A stretch of 64,000 bases of DNA from Climacteris rufus (Eukaryota > Chordata > Aves > Passeriformes > Climacteridae), in NCBI GenBank assembly GCA_013398175.1, contig VZRZ01003105.1:839249-903248 (forward strand), in the 5' to 3' direction. Below are positions 50,650 to 60,246 of the stretch, one piece after another. The position numbers and the translations under genes were made by a program. The stretch's first letter is position 1, and each line of letters opens with the position of its first letter. The notes under the pieces were generated by a model. It did not search any database. It was not told the origin of the DNA and worked only from the letters and a program-made list of their open reading frames with translations.

Positions 50650-50964
50650 CATCCAGAAGTGTTCTGCCCAGATTCCCCGCTTATGTCCACTATACACAAC
50701 TATTGTCTGGCTCTGTAAGACGGAATGTTTAAAGATTAAAAAGTGCAGTGCACAGAAAAATGAGACTTGAGAATGACATCATCAAACACACCACAAAATG
50801 AGGCAGAATTACTAAAGGATTCCCTGGAGCAACCACAAGTCCTGCTGAGAACGTTCCTGCTGGGGCTCCCTAATTAATGTACCCATTTTCCACCTGTCAC
50901 ACAGCAGAATTAAACTCACTGCATCTCTGCTTTAATTCTCCACTCAATCAATAATTCGGATAAC
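50650..50964. promoter_or_regulatory. Candidate conserved non-coding element
   Basis: Non-repetitive block with GAATGACATCATCAAACACA (AP-1/CRE-like TGACATCA near 50775), CCCTAATTAATG (about 50869, homeodomain-like), CCACCTGTCAC (E-box, about 50890) and CAATCAATAATTCGGATAAC near the end. Several factor families are represented in about 300 bases, which is enhancer-like. Conservation was not tested. Confidence 0.25.
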
Positions 50965-52649
50965 AGATTCAAAGTTCTGTAGATTCTATGTATTGATCTT
51001 CTCCCACCCTCAATTTGCAGTTGTCTCCACTAACTTTGAGCAGTACGTCACTGAAAGTCCATTTCATTTAAAATGTAATCACTTTGCTGATGCTGAACTG
51101 CTTGCCAGTTTTATTAGTCTTCGGAAAACATTCCCAAAATATGGAGCTGTGTGTAAACACATTGAGTATTGCTTAGAAACAGAAATCAGTGTTCAGTCTA
51201 TGACTTCTCCTATAGTAAAAATTCCTCTATGCAGATACATAGACAGAAATTCCATATTTTAACCATTAGCCCTTGCAAAGTTCACCAGAATTAGGCTACA
51301 GCTTCAAATATTTTTCTTTTTTTCTACTCCATGTCAACTTCAAACAATTTTTGCTGATTGGAAAAAAAACTTTACTTATTTATAATGTTTGAATAGAAAA
51401 GTTTTGTAACCAAAAGGTAAGTAAAAAAAAAAACCCTACCCTTATTCTGCTGAGACAGCCTCCATCTTTTGCAACCCCGTAAAGATAGATCTCCAAACCT
51501 CATGAGGTTTCACAGTAATTAATGCAAACCATTTAGATCTGATTCTGAAAGCTGAATGGACTAAACAATGGAAGGTAAATTACTTTTTGCTGTTTTACAT
51601 CTTTTCAATTCCTCAGCAAGGGTCAGAGCTGACACAGGGAAGATTAAATAGCATACAGCACAAAACGACCCTTATCACTGCCTTCCTGGAAAATTTGTTT
51701 TCTATGTATGTAAAAGGTATATAATGCTCTTGACTAAGAAGATACATGGGCATCATTACTATGTTTATACCAAGTGAATAGAAATAGATCAGAAGATGCT
51801 CAGTTATTGGCAGAGAGATAGCAGAAGAAAGTTATTAAAATACAGAGAAGGTACTGTTAACAGCATTCAATGCAAGACAGGTCCCTGCATTGTTTTTCTG
51901 AAGATAAAATTCACTTTAAAAAGTTAGAAGAAAAAAACAAGTTTCTGATAGCAGTAAAGTCAGACATGAGTTAGGATACCAAACCCGCTGTAAAAGCTCC
52001 TAAAGCTCAGAGTCTGGCTCCAGCGTTCCCATAGTGATACATTTTCCAGGAAAATGTGCCCAGCACAGGCCTATTCTGCATGTCTGTGGTGGGGAAAAGG
52101 CTAATACATGAAGTTTGGAAAATCTGCTCTTGGGTCAACTCCTTTCCTTTCCCTAGTAAAGGCAAAGAGATCTTTTACCTGTGTAGTAGCTTTGAAGTAT
52201 TACTAGATAATAATTTTTCCTTGATCTGCCAAGTTAGTACACCACCAGCAACCTGCCACCTTAGAAGAAACATGGGAATAACTTTGATCACTTCTATAAA
52301 AAAGGGAGTGGAAGAGAGTTAGGCTTACCAGCCTGACAAAGCTCTTCCAGCTGGCCTGACTGACAGTTGTACCCAAGAGCTCATGAATATTAAAAAAAAA
52401 TAAATAAACAATGGATAGCCATTGTATCAACCACTGACTTGGTTTCTGGTAAGTTAAGTTTCCAAATTCAGGCCTCCTGATACTCTAGGCTGCTTAAACC
52501 TTTGTTAGAAGTGATCTCAGAGCTCAAATCCTTCACAGACAAGATCTCAGATTAAAGGTTAGCCTTGGAAGTCAGTGATAGATTTGCAATAGAAGTAAGG
52601 ATTAGATTTGTATTATATTTTCTACTCTTTAAAAAGGAGTTGGAATATT
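50965..52649. other. Non-coding DNA, nothing recognised
   Basis: Open frames under 90 codons, short A runs (for example near 51423-51433). A few words at 52320-52340 (CTTACCAGCCTGAC) recall the CR1-clade coding region that follows at 52650, but the link is broken. Confidence 0.45.
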
Positions 52650-53860
52650 ATTAATTAGCTCAATTTCCTGGAAAAATTCTTGAATTAAATAATCAAACAT
52701 ATTATAAGTGCCTGCAAGATAATAAGGAAATGGGTTACACCCAACAAAGATTTTGTCAGGAAGTCATCTTGCCAAGAAAACATCATTTATTTGTTAACGA
52801 GATAATAGGCTTTGTGGATAAGGGAGGAACAGTTAATACTGTACCTTGAATCTAATAACATTTGCCATATGATCTTACATGGTAGTCTAACAAAGGGCTA
52901 GGAAAACATTACATGAATGAAACTGCTGCGGGTTAGGTACACAACTGCTCGGATCATCATAGTCAAAGAGCAATGTGCTCTGTCATTTTTCCATACTTAA
53001 GCAAGTTCACCACATGGTTTCTGCAAAGGACTTGTCCTAAGTGTTGCTCTGCTCAATCTTTTCTGTAATGGCACAATCAGAAGACATGTAGCTGTCATCT
53101 TCAGATGACAAGAAACTTGGAAAGACTGACAGTTTATCAGAAAATAGACACAGATTTCATAGTGATTGTGGCAACCTGGAGAAATGTTCAGAAAAAATGG
53201 GATAAACAATGTGAGATATGGTACTGTGAATAAGGAGCTGTAGATGCATACAGTGTAAAATCACTAATTATACAAGATAATTTAAGCCGTTTTTGGAAGA
53301 AAATAAAAGGAATTTCAAACTATTTGAGCTGAAGATGAATTAGTAATAACATGCTGTTTCAAAAAAGTCAGGGCATAGGAACATACAAAGTCAGGTCTGT
53401 AAAGACCATCCCACAGTCATTCTGCTGTGTTTGCTATATTGTCAGCATCTGCTTCAGAAAGATGCAGACAGGAATCCATAGCAAAGCCCACTGTGTCACA
53501 ATGTCAGAGAGCAGACTCAAAAATGTGCCCAGTTAAAAAACATAGAATTCTGATTGATTGATGCTAAAGAAGAGATACCTGAGAAAGGGTGCAAGCACTT
53601 AAAAGAAATTCCTGTGTAAATAAATAAATAAGTTAATAAATCATGCATACAGGAAAGAACTGATTTATGCCCCATGTCCTTGAGAACAGAACAAGACGTA
53701 CACAGCTAATGCAGCAAGCAGGAGTCAAGTTAGACCAAGAAAAAACACACTAGAGAAAAGGGCAACAGAAAGGACAATGCAGCACTGGAATACGGTCCTT
53801 AGGGCAGGCTCTAATGTTCCCCTCAGCAGAAGCCCCTGAGAAAAGACCTGACAGAAACCT
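52650..53860 (+). mobile_element. Decayed CR1-clade LINE, reverse-transcriptase region
   Basis: A series of words in the right order matches the reverse-transcriptase coding part of CR1/L3-type LINEs on +. GAAAAATTCTTGAA and AATAATCAAA lie near 52670-52700, TTTGTCAGGAA near 52752, and GGCTTTGTGGATAAGGGAGG at 52808-52827. GGTTTCTGCAAAGGACTTGT lies at 53017-53036, followed by TGCTCTGCTCAATCTTTTCT. The active-site region is reduced to TTCAGATGACAAGAAACTTGG at 53099-53120, and CCTGGAGAAATG is at 53175-53186. The late part has GCTTCAGAAAGATGCAGACA at 53451-53470, CAGCAAGCAGGAG near 53713 and GCACTGGAAT at 53782-53791. The frame is broken many times and internal pieces are missing, so it is long dead. 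No octamer 3' tail is present. Short minus-strand open frames here are shadows. Confidence 0.8.
53616..53641. repeat. (AAAT)n simple sequence inside the LINE remnant
   Basis: AAATAAATAAATAAG followed by TTAATAAATC, a short A-rich tetranucleotide run that may have grown after the LINE decayed. Confidence 0.8.
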
Positions 53861-54444
53861 GCCGGCAGTGACAGGACGGGCTGGGGGTGGACTGAGCCCA
53901 GCTCAGACACCCCGATTGCTCTAAGCTGCACAGCTGCTTCTCAGCCAGATGAGAAAGCCACTACATAAGTGTTACAGAAGAATTCATGCAACCTGCTTTA
54001 TGACACCCGTTCAAGAAGGCTTTTTGGAGAGGTGAACAGAAGAATCCATAAGAGGTTTTAAATCAGTCCTTGACAACACCACGAGGTTACCTCAGATGTG
54101 GCACAGTGCACTGCAGTGGCAGAGACTTGCCTCAGATCCCACATTATACACTCGATACCTGGTTGTGCAAGAGCAGCTCACTCTTAATAGCATCTCTATT
54201 AAGGCTACAAAGCTTGTTTTGTCCTCATTAGGACATTTTTGTCATGTAACCACTTGTTATTGAATATAAGGATGAAAAAAAGTCATGGTACAAGCTTTTT
54301 AGACTGTAGTCTATCGTGAAATAATGCAAGACTCCTGATAAGACATTTTAGTTGTAGACTATATCAAAACAAACCTTGAAAATAATACCTTCAAGCAGTG
54401 GTAGCAATAAGTTCTTTTTATTTCAATAAGAGCTTTCCATCTCA
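53861..54444. other. Non-coding DNA, nothing recognised
   Basis: Follows the LINE remnant. No further match to a CR1 3' end and no exon. Confidence 0.5.
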
Positions 54445-54606
54445 GGATCCTAAAGAGCTTTTTAAATATTAATCAAGCCTCTAAGCAGCCCTGGAGATGC
54501 TAAAATACTGCAGCCAATGATCAATTAAACCATATACAATTTATCCAGCTTATAGATAAGGCATGGCACAAATGCAGAAATACCCAAAGTTGTTCTCACA
54601 GAGCCA
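54445..54606 (-). repeat. Probable MIR-type SINE remnant (first of two)
   Basis: Read on +, AAAGAGCTTTTTAAATATTAATC and GCAGCCCTGGAGAT follow the order of the reversed MIR consensus (AAGCGCTTTACATGTATTAACTC..., ACCCTATGAGGT), then TTTATCCAGCTTATAGATAAGG (54540-54561) fits TTATCCCCATTTTACAGATGAGG. An insertion or divergence separates the two parts. The match is weaker than in the copy at 54745. Confidence 0.4.
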
Positions 54607-54744
54607 AATGAGGCTCTCCTGAGTGGCTCCTACCACTTTGGCATCTGAAACATCCTCTTCACTATGTCCCATGATGACTGTACTATCCAGGCTTTTCCAT
54701 TTATCCTGGGGATCCAAACCCCTATTAGAGAAGAAATGACTGCT

Positions 54745-54838
54745 ACTTCTATTTTATCATAGATGAGTGACTGAGGTACAGGGAGATAAATGATTTGCCC
54801 AAGGTCACACAAGAGACCTGTAGCAGAGAAATAGGGTA
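54745..54838 (-). repeat. MIR-type SINE remnant (second of two)
   Basis: The core is well preserved. AGATGAGTGACTGAGGTACA is at 54761-54780, and TTTGCCCAAGGTCACAC at 54794-54810 is the signature MIR phrase (consensus TTGCCCAAGGTCACACAGC). GTAGCAGAGAAATAGGG follows, where the consensus has TGGCAGAGCCGGGATT. Orientation is reverse with respect to the usual consensus. MIR spread before the amniote lineages split, so the copy is ancient. Confidence 0.75.
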
Positions 54839-54894
54839 TTGCTCAGTATTCCTGTTTCTTCTCAACAGCCCAAATAGTCCTTTCTTTATTTTTC

Positions 54895-54908
54895 TTTTTT
54901 TTTTTTTT
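54895..54908. repeat. T14 homopolymer
   Basis: Fourteen T bases within a longer T-rich stretch beginning near 54880. Confidence 0.9.
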
Positions 54909-56938
54909 ACATTTCTTTTTCAGCATAGTCCACAGGGTACTGAATCAGAGTGAATGATGTGCTACCCTGGCAGTATGGGGATTTTTTTTGTTGTTGTTAT
55001 AGTTTTGACATATGTAATGAGTTAAAACGTTCAGTACTTGCAGCATTATTTATCCTCTAGCCTTAACAGCAGTGTTCAAAAACTAACAGTGACTGCACCT
55101 TTCAGAGCACAAGCAAGGGGAGCCTGTTATTTGTCAAGGCTCACAAAGGCATTGCTGAGAGTGTAAGCTTTGTTCCTGAGACAGAATGCTCTTCCCCCTT
55201 TTATGCTGCAAATTTCTGGGCAATGTCAATACCTGTTTAAGAGGTGTCCCACTCTCTAGGCTCTTTCTGTCATGTGTTGACATCTTCTAAGAATCAGCAG
55301 ATTTTATGCCTCTATTCAATTCACTGGACCTGCCTCTAAATATGTTCCTGGCATCTGAAAAGCCATTCCCCACACACACATATGATGAAGCCCAGATCAA
55401 TAGCACAGGATAAAAACAAACAAGCTAACTCAGGCAAGTCTGAAGTCTTAAGAGCTATCCACAGATGCTGCTATCTGGACTGTTCAATATGATGTTCTGA
55501 ATTGCACACAGCAGGATTTCATTTGCTACAAATAGCTTTGCACCAGCAGCATCTTCAATAATTTTATCATGCAGTGTTCCCTAGATAGACCAATATTTCA
55601 TTTAATAAACAGCAAATTAAAATAGCAAATGTAGTGAAAGACAAAGCATGAGTAGATTTGCTTCAGAGTTTTAAAGAGAAACATTGATTTTTTAATTTTA
55701 TTTTATTTTTTTGTATTTCTGTAGTTGTTCATAAGGTCACCTTCATGACAATTCCAACAGGGGTTTATCTTGTAGTGCTCACTCTGACATACAGCCTGAT
55801 GATTTATTATTGCTTAGTTCTTGATACTGTTCACTGCACAATCCAATCTAAGAGAGACACATATTTCTCAATTCAGGGACTTCTTTTATTTTATGAAAAA
55901 TCAGCTTGGTGCTTTGTGGTAAAAACTAGACTTGGCATTTGATCTTAATTTTTTTAAGTATTTCTTTCTATTCTTTCTTTCTCTGCAATGTCTTTGATGT
56001 ATTCCAGGATCATTTTTGTTTTCTATTTCTTTGCTTTTCTTCTCTCACCCTATTTTAGTATGGCTACATCCTAAAGAAAAATCTGCCACAGTGGCAGTTT
56101 CTTAGAGACACTCTTATCTAGATTTCTGTTTCATACTAGTAGGTGACATGGTGATAGATTTCATAGGTTTTCTCTCCTCATTTGGGAGAAAGAATATAAT
56201 TATGCAAAGGAGTCAGATGGACAGTAGAAATATATCACTATTAACCCACCAGAACACATGCAGATTCACTTTGGTTATGTGCTTAGAGGGGGAAAAAAAG
56301 CCCTTTGTAAACTAGACAAGATTTTTTCTTCTCCTTGTATTAATACCAATTCAAGGGTAAGTCAACAATTCTCATCATGTCATTCCAGTGTCTATGGTGT
56401 TCTGATATGGTGCTACTTAAGCTCTGCTGGGCTGAAAAGCTGTCTCTGGTATTCCCATGGACTGTCTAAGCCATTTGGAATCATTAACCCGTGTGGACCA
56501 GGCTGCCCAGTGCTCAGAGACGTTCCTTTAAGCCTGCCAGTCATTAGCTGGTACGTTAAGTAGCTAATGGTGCTCTCACAATATCTGCTGCATCATGCAG
56601 GTGCAACAGAATAAACATTTTTTCCCACTGGTGCTTTGTCCTAAATCATTAAGGACACCAATCCTGCAAAGATTTATGCCTGTGAATAAGTTTACTCACA
56701 TGAGCAATCCTGTTTCAACCCTCTTAAACACACATTTGTACGGTCAGAGTCTCGACGATCAAACTATCAGGTGTTAGGCTGAAAGCTTTGTGGAAATGCA
56801 AAACAGCATCAAAAACAGCAAAAAAACACTTTCCGCTCTGTATTTCTTTGTAATGAGAAACATTTGCAGAAGTATCTTTCTCAAGAACAAAGATTAACAG
56901 TCACACCTGCTATCCTATGACCTCATTACTTCCCCGCT
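54909..56938. other. Non-coding DNA, nothing recognised
   Basis: A+T-rich, no repeat family or exon. The 101-codon + frame at 56258-56563 shows no recognisable content. The stretch 56200-56560 has some non-repetitive character. Confidence 0.5.
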
Positions 56939-56991
56939 NNNNNNNNNNNNNNNNNNNNNNNNNNNNNNNNNNNNNNNNNNNNNNNNNNNNN
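56939..56991. other. Assembly gap (53 N)
   Basis: Fifty-three N bases. The true length is unknown unless the gap was sized from spanning reads. Its right edge abuts an AT dinucleotide repeat, the likely cause of the break. Confidence 0.99.

Positions 56992-56992
<1 letters not shown>

Positions 56993-57022
<30 letters not shown>
56993..57022. repeat. (AT)n microsatellite at the gap edge
   Basis: About fifteen uninterrupted AT units, from the gap edge to 57022. The repeat may extend into the gap, so its real length is not known. Confidence 0.97.
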
Positions 57023-57027
<5 letters not shown>

Positions 57028-57039
57028 CAATATGAATAT

Positions 57040-57560
57040 TCCCCAACTACTTGGCTGCTGGTAACGGAGATGAACTGTGGATATGTAAATTATTAAAGCC
57101 ATAAACTGCTTGTGGAGCCTCCTGACTCTCCTGGGCCGGGCTGGGGGGATCAGCTGGCTGTCCCCGGTGAGGCTGAGCCAGAGCAAGGTTAAGTCAGCAA
57201 CCCCCATCTCATGTCTGCAGCCATTAGACACCTTTGCTGACTTGCTGGCGCCAAGAAGTCAGGCACCACCCTCTACCCTCAGAGCAGCACAGGAGGTTGC
57301 AAATGGTAAATTTAATACCGCAGCAGGAGGTGCCATTTACAGTCCCAAAGGATGTCTCCCCCTCTTCTCTTTCATGCTCATATAAACAAATGGAGGCTGA
57401 TGCAATTTTGAATCCTGTTGGCCTATTTTGTTTTTAAATATGTAATTTCCTCTTTATTTTAGCATCTAGGCAGGGTAAAATTAAAGGATTTTTGTACACA
57501 TGACTGATGGTTAAAGTGCAGTGAGGATTTGTACTTTATGAATCCATTAAAGCATTGACA
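57040..57560. promoter_or_regulatory. Candidate conserved non-coding element, strongest by appearance
   Basis: Long, non-repetitive sequence with TATGTAAATTATTAAAGCCATAAAC-type homeobox-rich start (57080-57105), a G+C-richer middle with CTGGGCCGGGCTGGGG, then TTTAAATATGTAATTTCC and TTTATTTTAGCATC near 57430-57470. It changes composition sharply, keeps several CpGs and contains no recognisable transposon. Such mosaic blocks beside bird gene-desert breakpoints are often deeply conserved enhancers. TTTCCTCTTTATTTTAG near 57447-57463 is also a good splice acceptor word, but what follows has early stops in all three frames. Conservation was not tested. Confidence 0.35.
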
Positions 57561-58457
57561 AATACAAGCAAAAAAAGAATCAAAACCTACCAGCAAAAAA
57601 ATTGGGACTTATTAGTAACGTACAATTTAAAAGAAAAGGAGATTAAGGTGCCTGCACAACCAAGACTTACACAAAGTATTCTTTATCTTAGTTTAAAAGA
57701 CAAACAAAATTTACTGCAGGAAAGACTATCAAATATTTGTACAATACTTGCCTGCTTTGCTCTGTCTGTTGTGACATAGTCATTTTTAGAACAATGTCTT
57801 TAAAAAGGTTGAAATCGTGCAGTATTTTCATTTTTTAAAAAATCACATATTACTAGGCATTGTTTGAAATAATAAAATAATATGTAGTGAAAACCACTGC
57901 CTTATCAATTCAAGCCACTCCCATAAGTTGCTGGAACAATGCAAGAAAATACGTTTGGTATTACCAAATACTTTAAAAATATCAGAATTATGGTCTATAT
58001 TGGAAATATGTTTCAAATCAATATTTTCACAGAGGCTGCTTAAGATTAATGAATTAATTAATTAATGGGGAAAATGTGAGACGGGGCAATATGCAGCTTT
58101 TAGAAAGCGATACAGAGAACAAAAAAGATCGCATCTGAGGAAAAACTGACATGTTTTCAAAGCTTTTCAGAGATCTAGGAACCATATCCATTCCTCAGTC
58201 CAGCTTCCTACATAATGTAGGGCCAGAGGATTCCACTTAAATAGCTTCTGAGTCATACCTGGTCATGTGATGTTGGACTATCTCATTGCTTTTAGAAGGA
58301 TACCAATCCTTCTAATGAGATAATGTATTTTATATCCAGGCAAACTCTTGCAATCATCTGGTTACTCTCACTGTTACAATAAATGGGGCAGCAGAGGCAA
58401 AAGAGCCTTGGCAGCTGTGAGTGACAGGATAGATGGCAGAAATGGGAAAGAAGAGAG
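57561..58457. other. A+T-rich non-coding DNA
   Basis: Apart from a TAATTA cluster at 58045-58067, nothing is recognised. Confidence 0.5.
58045..58067. promoter_or_regulatory. Overlapping homeodomain sites (ATTA)n
   Basis: ATTAATGAATTAATTAATTAATG contains several overlapping TAATTA palindromes, the core bound by paired-type and many other homeodomain proteins. It is equally a short ATTA microsatellite. The surrounding 58010-58130 keeps CpGs (GACGGGG, AGCGAT, GATCGC), which favours a regulatory element over plain simple sequence. Confidence 0.3.
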
Positions 58458-58516
58458 ATCATAGAATACCTCAAATTAGAATGGACCCATCAGTATCATT
58501 GAGTTCAACTCCCCAC
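58458..58516 (-). mobile_element. CR1 LINE 3' end fragment (reverse orientation)
   Basis: Read on +, CATAGAATACCTCAAATTAG at 58460-58479 followed by AATGGACCCATCAGTATCATTGAGTTCAACTCC-like sequence is the reverse complement of an avian CR1 3' end: octamer CATAGAAT, then a match to CTCAAGTTGGAAGGGACCCA and ATCATTGAGTCCAACTCC. About 60 bases are clear, with roughly one base in seven changed. Past 58516 the match fades, so the LINE body is absent or too diverged to read. Confidence 0.85.
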
Positions 58517-58539
58517 AGGCCAAAAATGCATCTAGAATG

Positions 58540-59050
58540 AGTAGACCAGCGGAGTGGGCCAGCACATTAACAGGAAACATCGAGTATTTCTCTCGTCAGC
58601 ATAAATATCTGAGACATTTCAGCCATAAATTGCACGGTCCATGCCAGGCAGCCAGGTCCTGGCTCCTGTTCCATGCTGTACTGCAGCACCCCATCAGCAT
58701 GGGCTCGGGTTTATCAGCTCAGCCTCCAGGACCCAGCAGAGCTCTGCCCAGGCTCCTGCAGCCGGCACAGAGTGGACTCCGGTGCGGGGCCGCCTCAGCG
58801 CCTCACGGAAAACAGACTGGGCCGTGCGCTCCAAATGCAGGCAGGCAAACAGTAAATAATTAAATACAACATCGATTCAAATGAGGACGAGGGGAGAATC
58901 TGAGGACACGAGAAATGTTTTGCTCTCCTCTCTCGCACACCAACTTCCCAGTGGAGGCGAGGGCAGCAGTGAAGGCACGCAGCCTGCCGGGTGGCCCCGT
59001 GTTGCACAGCACACGCACCTTGGGCACAGTCTCCTAGTCAGCTCTACGGC
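58540..59050. other. Densest CpG patch of the window, origin unclear
   Basis: About two dozen CpGs in roughly 500 bases, peaking at 58755-58830 (CTCCGGTGCGGGGCCGCCTC). It lies directly beyond the CR1 3' end at 58458-58516, so part of it could be CR1 body, which is G+C-rich, but no CR1 coding word is legible. Overlapping open frames on both strands (60-108 codons) are composition effects. The alternatives are a CpG-island-like regulatory element or an unrecognised retroelement. Confidence 0.4.
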
Positions 59051-60226
59051 CTTTGTACCTTCACAGTCTTCCATCTATACTTTAGCCATGCCAAGCCCTC
59101 TCCCTTCCCATGAAAGGCAAATTTAACCCTGATTTTTTTCCTTTTTGTCCACTGCTAACATGCAAGATCCATCTCTGCTTCCACATTAGTATAAGGAAAG
59201 AAGGCCTGCATTTGACTGTCTGACACATCACAAAAACATGGAGCATTCATTAAAGATTTATGGCAACATCAAACATTCTGTTTTACTTTCAATTTTGTCA
59301 CATAATCCCAATAAAACAGTGATTTAGCTGTATATGTTAAAGTTATTTGTCACTGCTTCCTGTATCACTGCTGACACACAAGTACGTAAGCCAGTGGAGT
59401 CAGTCTCCATGGGGTCTGTCTCTTTTGGGAGCCTTTTAAGCATGCTTCTTCTGCAGGAGTGTGCTCAGACTGAGCTCTATATTATTTAAGCTTTCCAGGA
59501 AAAAAAAAACCCCTCTTAAGTAATGCATTAGTGTTATTCTTATCTAGAGAAGGCTTGTGGGACTAAGTGAAAAGATAAAGGAAATAACAGAGACATGTCG
59601 CAGTGCTAATGTTAATATTTGATTAGAAATATTCCAAACAAGATGTCAAGACAAATTCAGTTCTTGTTATCAACACACACCCAGCTCGTTGAGGCTGAAG
59701 TACTGTGTTCAGAGGTACGGTTTAGAACTTAAGTAATTTGAAATTAGTTTGTGTTCACAAAATGAAGATGCAGTCTAAAAAAAAACAAACAAAACAACCC
59801 CCTAACCCTTCTAATGTAATGCTCAGAATTAATCAACAAGGACAAGAACTACTAGAATCAAATTTATACCTGTTCTTCCATTATTACATGTTGCTTAATT
59901 TAGAACAACACTGTGTGCAACATCAAACCACTTGACTTCGTCTTCCCAAAGTCTTAAATTAAATAATGTGTCTGAAGTCCTCATACTTAACACATTTTCA
60001 ATTCTCTGTGACCACAGCTGCCACAGGCATAATCTCCTGAATTTAAGTGTTCCTAAACTATCCTCTGCTACATCATGTCAGTTCACTCCCCTTTTCATAT
60101 AGTTTCATGTATTCATCTGTTAATTGTAAATGTTTCTATATAGGACTTGTCTATCGCAGCAAGGAAGAAAACAATCTAAAAAAACAACTTGCCTCAGGTT
60201 GTAAGTCACCATGATGGTGCCAATAT
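59051..60226. other. Non-coding DNA, nothing recognised
   Basis: A+T-rich. Simple A- and C-rich run at about 59778-59802. No exon or repeat family. Confidence 0.5.
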
Positions 60227-60246
60227 TGTCATTGTCGACAATGACA
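60227..60246. promoter_or_regulatory. Perfect 20-base palindrome with paired SOX-like cores
   Basis: TGTCATTGTCGACAATGACA equals its own reverse complement over all 20 bases; pairing fails at the next base on both sides. Each arm carries ACAATG/CATTGT, the SOX core, two bases apart around a central CpG, plus an outer TGTCA/TGACA (MEIS-like). A symmetrical dimer-binding site is a plausible role. It is a single short sequence with no functional evidence. Confidence 0.35.

Noticed and set aside
52997..53209. 70-codon open frame on -
   Set aside because: It is the shadow of the decayed LINE on the opposite strand.
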